A stretch of DNA of 64,000 nucleotides from Rhodocyclaceae bacterium (GCA_019455325.1 JACFMQ010000002.1:269353-333352); one strand, 5' to 3'. Shown: positions 9,137-20,325, counted from the stretch's first letter. The notes: generated by a model from the letters alone, not told the origin. Numbers and translations: made by a program.

Positions 9137-9445
9137 TTACTTCACCTCTCTGTCGTCGATCTCCATCACCTGCCCCGGCCCGGCGTCGATCAGCACGTAG
9201 AAGGGCACCGCCGGCCTGGGGAAGGTGAAGGACGCCTGCGCGTCCAGTTCGCCCCGGACCAGGATCTTGTCCTCGTCGTCCAGCACGTCGATGCGCAGGC
9301 CGGGAAGGGGTTTCTCATCGAAGCCGCCGCTGCAGCGGATGGTTTCCGGGTTCAGATGGGCGCATTCGCCGAAGGGGTGGTGGGCCAGCGCCGGCGCGGC
9401 GGCGAGCAGCAGGCCGGCGGCCAGCGCATAAGGGATGGCGTTCAT
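9137..9445 (-). CDS. Small exported protein of the iron-uptake locus, unknown function
   Basis: 102 residues with a clear signal peptide (residues 1-21, cleavage after PALA-H) and a short mature domain, probably beta-rich, with two cysteines and an N-terminal HHPFGEC that could bind metal. The ATG sits one base past the stop of the PepSY gene, so translation is probably coupled. I know of no named family. The context (TonB receptor and PepSY membrane protein) suggests a periplasmic accessory of metal or siderophore uptake; that is inference only. Confidence 0.75.
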   Translation of the reverse strand: MNAIPYALAAGLLLAAAPALAHHPFGECAHLNPETIRCSGGFDEKPLPGLRIDVLDDEDKILVRGELDAQASFTFPRPAVPFYVLIDAGPGQVMEIDDREVK

Positions 9446-9446
9446 G

Positions 9447-11171
9447 TCATTGGCTCCTTTCCTGTGCCCATTTCACGGTGGCGGGCGAGGCGTCGGCCAG
9501 CGGAATGGCCTGGCGATGCACGGCGCCGTCCCAGCCTTCCAGCGTAAGCCACAGCTCGGCATCGGGCGGGAGATTTTCCGGCACGCGCAGGTTGGTGAAC
9601 ATCCGGTACGGGCTGCCGGAGAACAGCACGCCGGCGGTGCGGATGTCGCCGCGCGGCTTGCCGACGCGCAGGTAGGCGGCTTTCACTTGCGGTACGCACG
9701 TCTGGCACAGCGCCAGCGTGAACGCCTTCTCGTATTCGCCATCGTGGAACCTGGGCGCTTCGTTGCGCCATTCGCCCAGTTTGACCGGCCATGGGCCGAC
9801 GCCGTATTGGCCGGTTTTCCCCTGGCCCAGCCCGAACAACCGGGCCGGCTTGTGCTCGTCTAGGTAATGCGGCAGCCAGGCGAGCGGCAGGACCAGCAGC
9901 AGGGCGCTCAGGTGGAAGCGCCAGCGTTTCCAGAAGCCGGAGGCGGCGCCCTTGTCCGGTGGCGCCAGCGCCGCCGGCAAAGGCGCATCGATGGCTGCGT
10001 CGGCATCGTTCCCCTCGGCTTTGCCGCCTTTCAACGCGGCGGCCGTCGCCTTCACGGTACGCTTCAACCAGATCAACAGGCCGGAGGCCACCATCGCGGT
10101 CAGCAGCAGGCCGAAGACGAAATACACCAGCTTCAGCCACAGGCCGACGAAGTCGCCGGTATGCAGCGGGCGCATGGAACTCGTAAACAGCTCCAGTGCG
10201 GAGCGGTCGGAAACGCGCCGCAAATGTTCCACCTTGCCCGTATAGGGATTGATATGGGCGAACTCGTGCAGCAAGGGCCAAGCTGCGCCCTGCGAACCCA
10301 GTCGGATCGGCGCGAAGGCATGGCGGCCCAGGTTGAGGGTGGACGGTTCGGCCTCGGGGATGGCCTGGCGCATCAGGGCCGCGGCCTGGTTCAGGCCGAT
10401 GCGCGGTGCCGGCTGGCCGGCCGCCACCACCGGGATGTCGTCGCGGGCGATCAGGATCGGCAGATCGGGATTCGTGGAAGGCAGTTCGACGTGGGCGTGG
10501 CGAAGGCCCATCTGGACGAGGAACCACAAGCCGGTCACCGCCATGATCAGGATGAAGGGAATCGACCAGATGCCGGCCAGCCGGTGCAGATCGCCCCAGA
10601 ACACCCGGCTGCCGCGGTCCAAGCGCAGGCGTGGGCTGAAGAAGCCGCGCCAGAAGCGCTTGTAGACCACCAGCCCGCTGATCAGCGAGCCGAGCAGCGG
10701 CAGCGCGAGCAGCGAAACCGCGTACCAGCCCAGGCTGATGCCGTCCTTGAACGGCATCAGCAGCCAGCCGTGCAGCGCGCGCATGAACTGGCGGAAGGAG
10801 AAGCCCACCGGTTCGCTGCCCTGGATATGGCCGGTATAGGGATTGACGTAGTGGGAAACAATGCGGGTATCGGGGTAGCTGGCCGTCACCGTCCACGCGA
10901 ACATGGATTTCACCGGCCGGGAGATGCTCTGTACGACCGCCTCCGGGTGCTCGCGGGCAATGACGGCGACGATTTCATCGTAGGACAGCATCTTGGCATC
11001 GTCGAAAGGCGGGTTGGCACGCACCGCCGGATCGGTCAGCCAGACGATTTCCTGGCTGACGGTGGCGATGGTGCCGGTCAGGCAGACGAAGAACAGGAAT
11101 GCCCAGATGGGCAACGCCAGCCAGCTATGGGCCAGGAACCACCAGCGGGCGGAGGATTTGGCTTGGGTCAT
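9447..11171 (-). CDS. PepSY-associated transmembrane protein (iron-regulated membrane protein type)
   Basis: 574 residues. An N-terminal membrane helix (LALPIWAFLFFVCLTGTIA) is followed by periplasmic PepSY-like segments with the repeated NPYTGHI(Q)G / NPYTGKVE motif, and three further hydrophobic helices (near ALPLLGSLISGLVVYKRF, SIPFILIMAVTGLWFLV and LVYFVFGLLLTAMVASGLLIWL). This is the PepSY_TM family, often found beside ferric-siderophore receptors and thought to reduce or release iron in the periplasm. I chose the ATG at 11171 (MTQAKSS); the upstream ATG at 11240 adds a Cys/Phe-rich stretch that lies in the spacer after the receptor gene. The gene lies 73 bases downstream of the receptor. 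Confidence 0.85.
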   Translation of the reverse strand: MTQAKSSARWWFLAHSWLALPIWAFLFFVCLTGTIATVSQEIVWLTDPAVRANPPFDDAKMLSYDEIVAVIAREHPEAVVQSISRPVKSMFAWTVTASYPDTRIVSHYVNPYTGHIQGSEPVGFSFRQFMRALHGWLLMPFKDGISLGWYAVSLLALPLLGSLISGLVVYKRFWRGFFSPRLRLDRGSRVFWGDLHRLAGIWSIPFILIMAVTGLWFLVQMGLRHAHVELPSTNPDLPILIARDDIPVVAAGQPAPRIGLNQAAALMRQAIPEAEPSTLNLGRHAFAPIRLGSQGAAWPLLHEFAHINPYTGKVEHLRRVSDRSALELFTSSMRPLHTGDFVGLWLKLVYFVFGLLLTAMVASGLLIWLKRTVKATAAALKGGKAEGNDADAAIDAPLPAALAPPDKGAASGFWKRWRFHLSALLLVLPLAWLPHYLDEHKPARLFGLGQGKTGQYGVGPWPVKLGEWRNEAPRFHDGEYEKAFTLALCQTCVPQVKAAYLRVGKPRGDIRTAGVLFSGSPYRMFTNLRVPENLPPDAELWLTLEGWDGAVHRQAIPLADASPATVKWAQERSQ

Positions 11172-11244
11172 GGTGGAAGGAGCCGACAAAACGCAAAACG
11201 AGCCGCATCGTGCAAAGCACTGGAATGCGGCTCGTTGCAAGGGT

Positions 11245-13698
11245 CTAGAAGCTGTATTTCAAGGTGGCGGTGAATTTCCGCGGTTCGCCATAAGGAACGT
11301 AGTAAATGTTCTCGACGGATGCGTAGTATTTGCGGTCGAAAACATTGTCGACGAGCAACCCCAGTTCTGTCTGTTTGTCGATCCGGTACTTGGCCATCAG
11401 GTTGACGATGGCGAAGCCGCCCTGCTCGGCGCGATAGGCCACGCCGCTGCTGGTCCCCGTGTAGTGGAACCTGCTTTGCACCCTGAAGCCCCCGCCAAGT
11501 GCCCATCCGCTATCGGGGATTCGATAAGCCGTAGAGAGGCGGAGGATTTGTTTCGGTACGCTGGTTCTGTACGGATCGCCCTTCTGAGAGCCGGAGGCGT
11601 ATTCGCTTTCCACGTAGGAATAATTGCCGCTGAAACTCCAGTTGCGCGTAATTTCTCCGTTGAGGCCGAAGTCAATGCCCTGGCTGAGGACCTTATCCTG
11701 GGCGATGTAGCACCAGCCACCACAGGCGTTTCCCGGATCGTTGCCGAAAGCGTCGTCCCGTTTCGCCAGGTTGCTTTGTTCCAAACGGAAAACGGCGGCG
11801 GAAGCGTTGAGCCGGCCATCGAGGAACTCGCCTTTGACGCCAATTTCATAGTTGGCGCCGACAATCGGTTCGAGAACATTCCCGTTGGAGCTTTTCTGAT
11901 TCTGCGGCTTGAATATGTCGGAATAGCTGGCATAAACGGAAGACCACTTGTTCAGGTCGAGAACAACTCCGGCATACGGGGAGATCACCTTGTTTTCGTC
12001 GAATGTCCGCACCCCTGCAGAGGTTTCATAGTCGTACCAGCTCACGCGCGTGCCGAGAATGATCTTAAGCGGGTCTGCGACATTCAGGCGGACCACGCCA
12101 TACAGACCTTGCTGGCGGGTTTGATCGGGCGGCGGGAGAGAACCCTGAGCACCCGCTGGATCGGGAAGCTTCGTCGGATCGAAATCGTAGATATTGACCG
12201 CCGTTCCCCGATTTCCCGAATTTCGGGTTGCTCCCTGCATTTCCTGGCTGCTGCCCCCGACAACGAGCTCATGGCGCCGTCCAAGAAGCTCGAATGGTCC
12301 GCTGGCATAAACGTCCAGCGTCTTGGAATCGAATTCCCGGTACAGGAAGCGGCTTTGGTAAAGCGTCAGTCCATTGCCCGTCGCGACATTCAACGGCCCT
12401 CCCCACAGATAGCCATACCTCTGCATCTCCACCTTGGTTTCGTTCCAGTTATAGCTGGCCTTGATCGACCAGTCCGCTGGCAGTTTCTGCTCGACGCCGA
12501 TCGTGTAAAGACGGTATTCCTTGGTCAAACTGGAGTCGGCGTTGCCAAAAAACGATGACCGGCTCAACCCCAGGTCGCTGCCATCCGGCCCCATGGGTAC
12601 GCCCAAACTGTTTCTGCCCTTGTTTTTCTGGTACTGAACGCTCGCGCTGACAGTTGTCGTGGCGCCCAAGTCAGCATCCACGATGCCATAGAAGCCTTGC
12701 TTGTCATCGAATACATAGTCGACGAACGAATCGCTTTTGTCCCATAGCATCACCGCCCGACCACGAATCTTTCCAGATTCCAGCAGTGGGCCGGAAACGT
12801 CGCCGACAAGACGCTTTTTGTCCCATGAGCCAAGTTGAGCCTGAATATTTGCTTGGAAGGAGTCAGTCGGTTTCTTGCGCACCATATTGATGGTTCCTCC
12901 TGGCTCTCCCGCGCCGCTCAATAGCCCGGCCGCGCCCTGCTGGATTTCTACTCGATCAAGGAAGGCGCTGTCCGGCGAAGGATTTCGATTGTCGTTGCCG
13001 ATGCCAATCGGGTTGGGCAGCCCGTCATACTGAGCCTGCATGGAGAACCCACGGCTGTAGTAAAACGCCCCGTTGCTGCCCCGCTCGAAAACATAAACCC
13101 CGCTGGTGCTTTCGAGGACGGAGTCGACATCCGTCATGTTGAAATCGTCCATCTGCTGCCGCGTCACCACGGTCACCGTCTGCGGCGTCTCCCTCGGCGA
13201 GAGGTTGAGCTTGGTTGCGGTAGTAGTGTGGCTGGCCTTATAGGAACCGGTGCCTTCAGTCTTACCGCTCTGTTCGGCGCTCGCCGTCACCGCCACCGGC
13301 GCCAGCGTCGTCTCCCCATCTCTCGCCCGCACCGGCGCCGGCCGCACGCTCAGCGTGCCGCCTTCGGTCACAACCAGTTCCAGCCCGGTGCCGGCCAGTG
13401 CCTGCCGGGCGGCGTCAATGGCGCTGAGGCTGCCGCGCACGGGGGCGGCAGTTTTGCCGGCGACCAGCGCCGGGTCGGCGGAAAGGCGGCGGCCGCTGTC
13501 GCGGGCAATGCGGGCCAGGGTGTCGGCGAGCGGGGCGGCGGGCAGGTTCCAGGCGCGGGTGGCGCCAGCGTCGGCCACGGTGGAATTTTGCTGGGCAGTC
13601 TGGGCGGCGGCCGACAGGCTGGCGAGGGCGAGCGAGATGGCGATGGCGCAGCGCAGCGGGCGGGGCCGGAAGGCGCAGGGGCGATGCTTGGTGGTCAT
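11245..13698 (-). CDS. TonB-dependent siderophore receptor with N-terminal signalling (STN) domain
   Basis: 817 residues. A signal peptide ending near LSAAAQ is followed by a secretin/TonB short domain (LADTLARIARDSGRRLSADP... about residues 45-110), a plug domain (ETPQTVTVVTRQQMDDFN and the GAAGLLSGAGEPGGTINMVRKKP block) and a beta-barrel ending in FTATLKYSF with a C-terminal Phe, as in outer-membrane porins. The STN domain means it can signal to the FecR-like protein encoded upstream, so substrate binding should switch on the sigma factor. I chose the ATG at 13698, preceded by a GAGG ribosome site and followed by the basic start of the signal peptide. The barrel part is less GC-rich than neighbouring genes, a possible sign of transfer. 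Substrate unknown. Confidence 0.92.
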   Translation of the reverse strand: MTTKHRPCAFRPRPLRCAIAISLALASLSAAAQTAQQNSTVADAGATRAWNLPAAPLADTLARIARDSGRRLSADPALVAGKTAAPVRGSLSAIDAARQALAGTGLELVVTEGGTLSVRPAPVRARDGETTLAPVAVTASAEQSGKTEGTGSYKASHTTTATKLNLSPRETPQTVTVVTRQQMDDFNMTDVDSVLESTSGVYVFERGSNGAFYYSRGFSMQAQYDGLPNPIGIGNDNRNPSPDSAFLDRVEIQQGAAGLLSGAGEPGGTINMVRKKPTDSFQANIQAQLGSWDKKRLVGDVSGPLLESGKIRGRAVMLWDKSDSFVDYVFDDKQGFYGIVDADLGATTTVSASVQYQKNKGRNSLGVPMGPDGSDLGLSRSSFFGNADSSLTKEYRLYTIGVEQKLPADWSIKASYNWNETKVEMQRYGYLWGGPLNVATGNGLTLYQSRFLYREFDSKTLDVYASGPFELLGRRHELVVGGSSQEMQGATRNSGNRGTAVNIYDFDPTKLPDPAGAQGSLPPPDQTRQQGLYGVVRLNVADPLKIILGTRVSWYDYETSAGVRTFDENKVISPYAGVVLDLNKWSSVYASYSDIFKPQNQKSSNGNVLEPIVGANYEIGVKGEFLDGRLNASAAVFRLEQSNLAKRDDAFGNDPGNACGGWCYIAQDKVLSQGIDFGLNGEITRNWSFSGNYSYVESEYASGSQKGDPYRTSVPKQILRLSTAYRIPDSGWALGGGFRVQSRFHYTGTSSGVAYRAEQGGFAIVNLMAKYRIDKQTELGLLVDNVFDRKYYASVENIYYVPYGEPRKFTATLKYSF

Positions 13699-13855
13699 GA
13701 GAATTCCTCGGCAGGTGTTGAACATGGCGGTTGAACACGGGGGTTCAGTAGTCATGTCCAACGAGGCCGGGGAAACCCCTCACGAAAATGAAATTCTCTT
13801 ATTCGCATGAGCATCGGGAAAAATGCCTGAAGCATTATCATGAGCTGCGACAAAC

Positions 13856-14203
13856 ATGCAGTTACCCAATTGCACCAGCGCGAGTATCGACATCCGAAAG
13901 TTGCATGATTACGCGCTCGACCCGAACCACCCTGAAGGTCGCCACAAGGCCCGCGTTTTCCTGTCGGCGCTTGGTCTCGGCGCATCTGACAGCGAGTGGC
14001 TGGCCGCAGCCATTCTCGGGAACATCTGTGCTGCGGAGGCAGTCGAATTTGGACACACCGCCTGGGGTACGATATATAAAGCCGATATCCAGATATGGCG
14101 CGGAAATCGCTGCGCCAAGCTGAGAACCGGTTGGCTGTGCCGTGGCGATACGACTAAACTGACGACATGCTTTATCGTTGGAGAACGCGATGAAACTGCT
14201 TGA
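13856..14203 (+). CDS. DUF6883-like protein, first gene of a two-gene module
   Basis: 115 residues, small and probably cytoplasmic. The stretch KLHDYALDPNHPEGRHKARVFLSALG matches what I know of DUF6883 proteins, and the C-terminal part (WGTIYKADIQIWRGNRCAKLRTGW) also fits. These proteins usually precede a DUF4926 gene, as here; the ATG of the partner lies within the last 14 bases of this gene. Such pairs look like toxin-antitoxin or immunity modules, but I know of no proven activity. Orientation and base composition differ from the fec genes on both sides, which suggests insertion. Confidence 0.7.
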   Translation: MQLPNCTSASIDIRKLHDYALDPNHPEGRHKARVFLSALGLGASDSEWLAAAILGNICAAEAVEFGHTAWGTIYKADIQIWRGNRCAKLRTGWLCRGDTTKLTTCFIVGERDETA

Positions 14204-14396
14204 TGTTGTGGCTACGCTGGAAGCTCTTCCCGAGCAGCACGTCGCCAAGGGGCAGGTCGGTACGATCGTCGAAGAACTGGACGATGCAAACGTGCTGGTC
14301 GAATTCGCCGATCTCAATGGTGTCGCATACGCGATTTCCCCCGTTCCCATTGCACTGCTGATGGAGTTGAAACACGCGCCTGCGCTTGCAGCCTGA
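14190..14396 (+). CDS. DUF4926 domain protein
   Basis: 68 residues when started at the ATG at 14190 (MKLLDVVATLEAL); a TTG at 14178 would add four residues. The sequence KGQVGTIVEELDDANVLVEFADLNGVAYAISPV is a small SH3-like barrel of the DUF4926 family. It overlaps the DUF6883 gene by 14 bases and ends just before a good intrinsic terminator, so the two form a self-contained unit. Function unknown; a partner or antitoxin role for the upstream protein is conjecture. Confidence 0.75.
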   Translation: MKLLDVVATLEALPEQHVAKGQVGTIVEELDDANVLVEFADLNGVAYAISPVPIALLMELKHAPALAA

Positions 14397-14402
14397 GTTC
14401 TC

Positions 14403-14434
14403 AAGAGCCTCTGGATTTCCGGAGGCTCTTTTGC
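14403..14434 (+). terminator. Intrinsic terminator of the DUF6883/DUF4926 unit
   Basis: AAGAGCCTC pairs with GAGGCTCTT around a ten-base loop and is followed by TTTT. It lies seven bases after the DUF4926 stop. It also lies just downstream of the convergent fecR-like gene. Confidence 0.85.
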
Positions 14435-14504
14435 ATTGGGCGTCGTAAAAGCAATTTTTCGTTGCACCCGCTTCTCTATCCGGATGCATCCTGAATAGCA
14501 CGCT

Positions 14505-15488
14505 TCACTTCCGCTCGTCGCGATGCTCGACCAGCGTAACCAGGAAACCGTAACGGCGGATGGCGATGGGCTGGGTTTCAGCGAGAGCCAGCAGCGCGGC
14601 CTCCGGATCGTCCAGGGGGAAGACACCAAACACGCGCAGCGCGGCGGCCTGCGGCGAGATGCGCAGGTAGCCGCGCTTGTAGGGGCGCAGGGCGTCGATG
14701 ACTTCGCCCAGCGGACGGTCGCGCACGTCGAGCTGGCCGTCGGCCCAGGCGGCCCGGGGAGCGGCGGGTTCGGCCAGCGGCCGGATGCCGGCGGCGGAGA
14801 AACGGGCCGAGGCGCCGGCATCGAACACCTGTTGCACGCCGTTGGCGGCGGTGAGCTGCACGCGGTGTTCGAGCACGGCGAGTTCGCTGTGGCCGCCTTG
14901 CCGGCGCACGACGAAGCGGGTGCCAAGGGCACGGGCCTGGCCGTGTTCCGTCTGAACGATCAGCGGGCGGCCGGGGTCCGGCGCGGTCTGGACGAGGATT
15001 TCGCCTTCGCGCAGGCGCAACAGGCGGGTTTTCGCGCTGAATTCGACGTCGACCGCGCTACGCGCGTTGAGGATCAGCGTGCTGCCATCGGCCAGCCGCA
15101 CCTGGCGGCGTTCGCCGGTCCCGGTGTACAGGTCGGCGATCAGCGCGGTCAGCGGCTGCTGGCGGTTGAGCGCGTAGCTGCCCAGGCCGAGCAGCAGCAG
15201 GGTGGCGGCGCTGTTGCGCAGAGCCTTGCGGCGTTCCGACGCGGTCAGCGCCAGTCGGGCGGCGCGGCGCTGGCCGGGGAGCTGCGCCTCGGCTTCCTTG
15301 AGCACGGCGACGGGCTGGTCGAGCAGGCCGGAAACGGTCTGCCAGGCGTTCCGGTGGCGCGGGTCGGCGCTCAGCCAGGCGGCGAAGGCGGCGCGGTCGT
15401 CGGCGCTGGCGCTGCCGGAATCGAGCCGCACCAGCCAGTCGATGGCGCGTTCGGCAATCGGGTCGAGCTGGCGTTCGGGGGCGTTCAT
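14505..15488 (-). CDS. fecR: FecR-like transmembrane regulator
   Basis: 327 residues. The N-terminal cytoplasmic part (AIDWLVRLDSGSASADDRAAFAAWLSADPRHRNAWQ) is the DUF4880/FecR_N domain that contacts the sigma factor. A single membrane helix lies near residue 95 (AATLLLLGLGSYAL). The periplasmic FecR domain follows (GERRQVRLADGSTLILNARSAVDVEF), and a C-terminal STN-like segment contacts the receptor. It overlaps the sigma factor gene by four bases. By family knowledge it relays occupancy of the TonB receptor to the sigma factor. The receptor gene lies 0.8 kb downstream, separated by the inserted plus-strand gene pair. Confidence 0.92.
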   Translation of the reverse strand: MNAPERQLDPIAERAIDWLVRLDSGSASADDRAAFAAWLSADPRHRNAWQTVSGLLDQPVAVLKEAEAQLPGQRRAARLALTASERRKALRNSAATLLLLGLGSYALNRQQPLTALIADLYTGTGERRQVRLADGSTLILNARSAVDVEFSAKTRLLRLREGEILVQTAPDPGRPLIVQTEHGQARALGTRFVVRRQGGHSELAVLEHRVQLTAANGVQQVFDAGASARFSAAGIRPLAEPAAPRAAWADGQLDVRDRPLGEVIDALRPYKRGYLRISPQAAALRVFGVFPLDDPEAALLALAETQPIAIRRYGFLVTLVEHRDERK

Positions 15489-16006
15489 CGATCCGGAGCG
15501 TCGAGGCGGGCGAGGTAGCAGTGGGTGATTGCCTGCTTCATGTCGCGTTCGACGGTGGCGACGGAGACGCCGAGGGCTTTGGCGATTTCGGCGTGGGTCA
15601 TGTCTTCCAGCCGGTTCATCAGGAAGACCTTGCGCGCGCGCAGCGGCAGGCCGTTGAGCAGGCGGTCGAGGGTTTCGATGGCTTCGCGCACCAGCGCGTA
15701 GTCCTCGGCCGAGGGCGCGTAGCTTTCCGGCTGCCGGGCGAGCGCTTCGAGCCAGGCGTTTTCCAGGTTGCGGCGGCGCCAGAAGTTGAACAGCACGCGC
15801 TGGGCCAGCGTCATCAGGAAGGCGCGCGGTTCGTCGAGCCGGTCGATGTCGCGGGCGCCGAGCACGCGCACGAAGGTGTCCTGCGTCAGGTCGGCGGCCT
15901 GGTGCGGGCAGCCGACCTTGCGGTACAGCCAGTGCTGCAGCCAGCGGTGGTGGTCCTGGTAGAGGACGTGCGCGGCGCGTTCGGGCGAAGCGATCGGGGG
16001 AGGCAT
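15485..16006 (-). CDS. fecI: ECF sigma factor, FecI family
   Basis: 173 residues. Region 2 (AADLTQDTFVRVLGARDIDRLDEPRAFLMTLAQRVLFNFWRRR) and region 4 (LPLRARKVFLMNRLEDMTHAEIAKALGVSVATVERDMKQAI) are complete. This is the usual FecI-type iron-starvation sigma factor. It is first in the unit fecI-fecR, with the TonB receptor gene downstream as its likely target. The upstream region holds a Fur-like site, so expression probably needs iron limitation as well as the substrate signal. Confidence 0.94.
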   Translation of the reverse strand: MPPPIASPERAAHVLYQDHHRWLQHWLYRKVGCPHQAADLTQDTFVRVLGARDIDRLDEPRAFLMTLAQRVLFNFWRRRNLENAWLEALARQPESYAPSAEDYALVREAIETLDRLLNGLPLRARKVFLMNRLEDMTHAEIAKALGVSVATVERDMKQAITHCYLARLDAPDR

Positions 16007-16024
16007 GGGGTACCGCGGGCGGCC

Positions 16025-16055
16025 GGCTTATTGAGAACGATTCATACTAACTCAA
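16025..16055 (-). promoter_or_regulatory. Probable fecI promoter with Fur-like box
   Basis: On the minus strand TTGAGT (16050-16055) is followed after 17 bases by AATAAG, and the spacer holds TATGAATCGTTCTCAATA. That resembles half of a Fur box (GAATCGTTCTC), 20-40 bases before the fecI start. The pattern is approximate and seen by eye. Confidence 0.5.
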
Positions 16056-16106
16056 GAAAATACGCCGAGAAAGGCCCGCCACCCCCGGAAAGCCCTTCGC
16101 CAAATG

Positions 16107-16134
16107 AAAACGGAGGTCCGCAGACCTCCGTTTC
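16107..16134 (-). terminator. Intrinsic terminator of icd
   Basis: AAACGGAGGTC (16108-16118) and GACCTCCGTTT (16123-16133) form a perfect 11-bp stem with a four-base loop. Read on the minus strand it ends in TTTTCATTT, 24 bases past the icd stop. Confidence 0.92.
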
Positions 16135-16157
16135 CGGGTTCGACGAGATGCCGTCGA

Positions 16158-18392
<2,235 letters not shown>

Positions 18393-18505
18393 GCGACCCC
18401 CTTAAACGTGAAATAGGATTGATCATTGCGAAACGAAGTTTGCAATTTTACCCCCAACCCCCTTGCACGGTGCTTACAGTGAATGCTGCGGCGCAACACG
18501 CCGGG

Positions 18506-18514
18506 TGCTAGAAT
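18506..18514 (+). promoter_or_regulatory. Possible extended -10 promoter of aceK
   Basis: TGC followed by TAGAAT, an extended -10, lies 33 bases before the aceK ATG. No good -35 is seen at 17 bases. This spacing supports the start at 18547. Confidence 0.45.
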
Positions 18515-18546
18515 TTTCGCCTCCGCCACCGCTCCTCCGCGCTGCC

Positions 18547-20325
18547 ATGGACATCTCGACCGTTCAGAACCCCCTCGCCCAGCGCGTCGCCGAGGCCATG
18601 ATCGAAGGCTTCAACCGCCACTACCGCAACATGCGCCTCTACGGCCGGCAGGCGAAGACGCTGTTCGAGAACGCGCGCTGGCTCGAAGTGCAAAAGGCGG
18701 TGCGCGAGCGCATCCGCTCCTACGACGAGCGCGTCGACGACAACGTCGTGCGCCTGCGCGCGGAGTTCGACGCCGACCACATCGACGACCAGACCTGGCA
18801 GCAGATCAAGCTCAACTACATCGGCCTCTTGGTGAACCACAAGCAGCCGGAGCTCGCCGAGACCTTCTTCAACTCGGTGACGACGAAGATCCTGCACCGC
18901 AGCTATTTCCACAACGACTTCATCTTCGCCCGGCCGGCCGTTTCCACCGAGTACATCGAGTCCTATCCGCCGGTCTATTCGAGCTACTACCCGGCCGCGC
19001 ACGGTGGCCTGCGCGCGACGGTCAAGCGCGTCATCCAGGACTTCGACTGGCAGCGCCCGTTCGCCGACCTCGACCGCGACGTGGACTGCATCATGCGCAC
19101 CGCCGAGAAGCACCTCGGCGGCCAGTGGCCGACGGCCGAGGCCAACTTCCAGATCCAGGTGCTGTACTCGGCCTTCTACCGCAACAAGGGCGCCTACGTC
19201 ATCGGCAAGGCGATCAACGGCCACCTCGAACTGCCCTTCGCCATCCCCGTGCTGCACGACGGCCCGGGCAGGCTCTACCTCGACACCATCCTGCTCGACG
19301 CCTGGCGCATCTCGCTGCTCTTCTCGCTGTCGCGCGCCTACTTCATGGTCGATATGGAGGTGCCGTCGGGCTACGTGCAATACCTGCGCACGATCATGCC
19401 GAACAAGCCGCGCTCCGAGCTGTACACCATGCTCGGCCTGGGCAAGCAGGGCAAGACCATGTTCTACCGCGACTTCTACCAGCACCTGAAGCACTCGGAA
19501 GACAAGTTCATCATCGCGCCCGGCATCAAGGGCCTGGTCATGCTGGTGTTCACGCTGCCGTCCTACCCCTACGTGTTCAAGCTGATCAAGGACGTCTTCG
19601 GCAGCACGAAGGAGATGGACCGCGCCACCGTCGAGCGCAAGTACCAGATGGTCAAGCAGGTCGACCGCGTCGGCCGCATGGCCGACTCGCTGGAGTTCTC
19701 GCACGTGGCGCTGCCGCGCGCGCGCTTCTCCGAGGAACTGATGGACGAGCTGCGCCAGCTCGCGCCGTCGATGTTTGAGGAAGAAGGCGAGGACGTGGTG
19801 ATCAAGCACCTCTACATCGAGCGCCGGATGGTGCCGCTCAACCTCTACCTCGACCGCGCCGACGAGGAGAAGACCGAGCACGCGGTGCGCGAGTACGGCA
19901 ACGCCATCCGCGAGCTGGCGCTGGCCAACATCTTCCCCGGCGACATGCTGTGGAAGAACTTCGGCGTCACCCGCTACAACCGAGTGGTCTTCTACGACTA
20001 CGACGAGATCGAGCACATGACCGACATGAACTTCCGCAAGATTCCGCCGGCGCCGGACTTCGAGACGGAGATGTCGGGCGAGGTCTGGTATTCGGTGGCG
20101 CAGAACGACGTCTTTCCCGAGGAATTCGGCACCTTCCTGCTCGGCTCGCCGAAGGTGCGGCAGGCCTTCCTCAAGCACCACCGCGACCTGCTGACGCAGG
20201 AATTCTGGCAGCAGACGAAGGCACAGATACTCGCCGGCCGCGTCGAGGATTTCTTCCCCTATCCGGAGGAGCTGCGCTTCTGCAACGCCTTTCCGGATGC
20301 CTGGGCGTCCGGGAACACCAAATAG
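18547..20325 (+). CDS. aceK: Isocitrate dehydrogenase kinase/phosphatase AceK
   Basis: 592 residues, full length. AceK phosphorylates isocitrate dehydrogenase to divert carbon into the glyoxylate shunt and also removes the phosphate. The nucleotide-binding region (APGIKGLVMLVFTLPSYPYVFK, about residues 325-345) and the catalytic block (FPGDMLWKNFGVTRYNRVVFYDYDEI, residues about 463-488, with the two acidic residues) are intact. I chose the ATG at 18547 (MDISTVQNPLAQ...); the upstream ATG at 18463 would overlap the likely promoter. It lies divergent to icd, its probable partner gene. Confidence 0.96.
   Translation: MDISTVQNPLAQRVAEAMIEGFNRHYRNMRLYGRQAKTLFENARWLEVQKAVRERIRSYDERVDDNVVRLRAEFDADHIDDQTWQQIKLNYIGLLVNHKQPELAETFFNSVTTKILHRSYFHNDFIFARPAVSTEYIESYPPVYSSYYPAAHGGLRATVKRVIQDFDWQRPFADLDRDVDCIMRTAEKHLGGQWPTAEANFQIQVLYSAFYRNKGAYVIGKAINGHLELPFAIPVLHDGPGRLYLDTILLDAWRISLLFSLSRAYFMVDMEVPSGYVQYLRTIMPNKPRSELYTMLGLGKQGKTMFYRDFYQHLKHSEDKFIIAPGIKGLVMLVFTLPSYPYVFKLIKDVFGSTKEMDRATVERKYQMVKQVDRVGRMADSLEFSHVALPRARFSEELMDELRQLAPSMFEEEGEDVVIKHLYIERRMVPLNLYLDRADEEKTEHAVREYGNAIRELALANIFPGDMLWKNFGVTRYNRVVFYDYDEIEHMTDMNFRKIPPAPDFETEMSGEVWYSVAQNDVFPEEFGTFLLGSPKVRQAFLKHHRDLLTQEFWQQTKAQILAGRVEDFFPYPEELRFCNAFPDAWASGNTK

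Noticed and set aside
11172..11240. Upstream ATG for the PepSY protein
   Set aside because: It adds a stretch lacking family similarity in the gap after the receptor gene; the ATG at 11171 gives the normal membrane start.
13699..13855. Fur box upstream of the TonB receptor
   Set aside because: Some A/T-rich segments (for example GAATAAGAGAATTTCATT on the minus strand) resemble one, but the match is too weak to call.
18463..18546. Upstream ATG for AceK
   Set aside because: It precedes the extended -10 at 18506-18514 and adds residues not found in the family.
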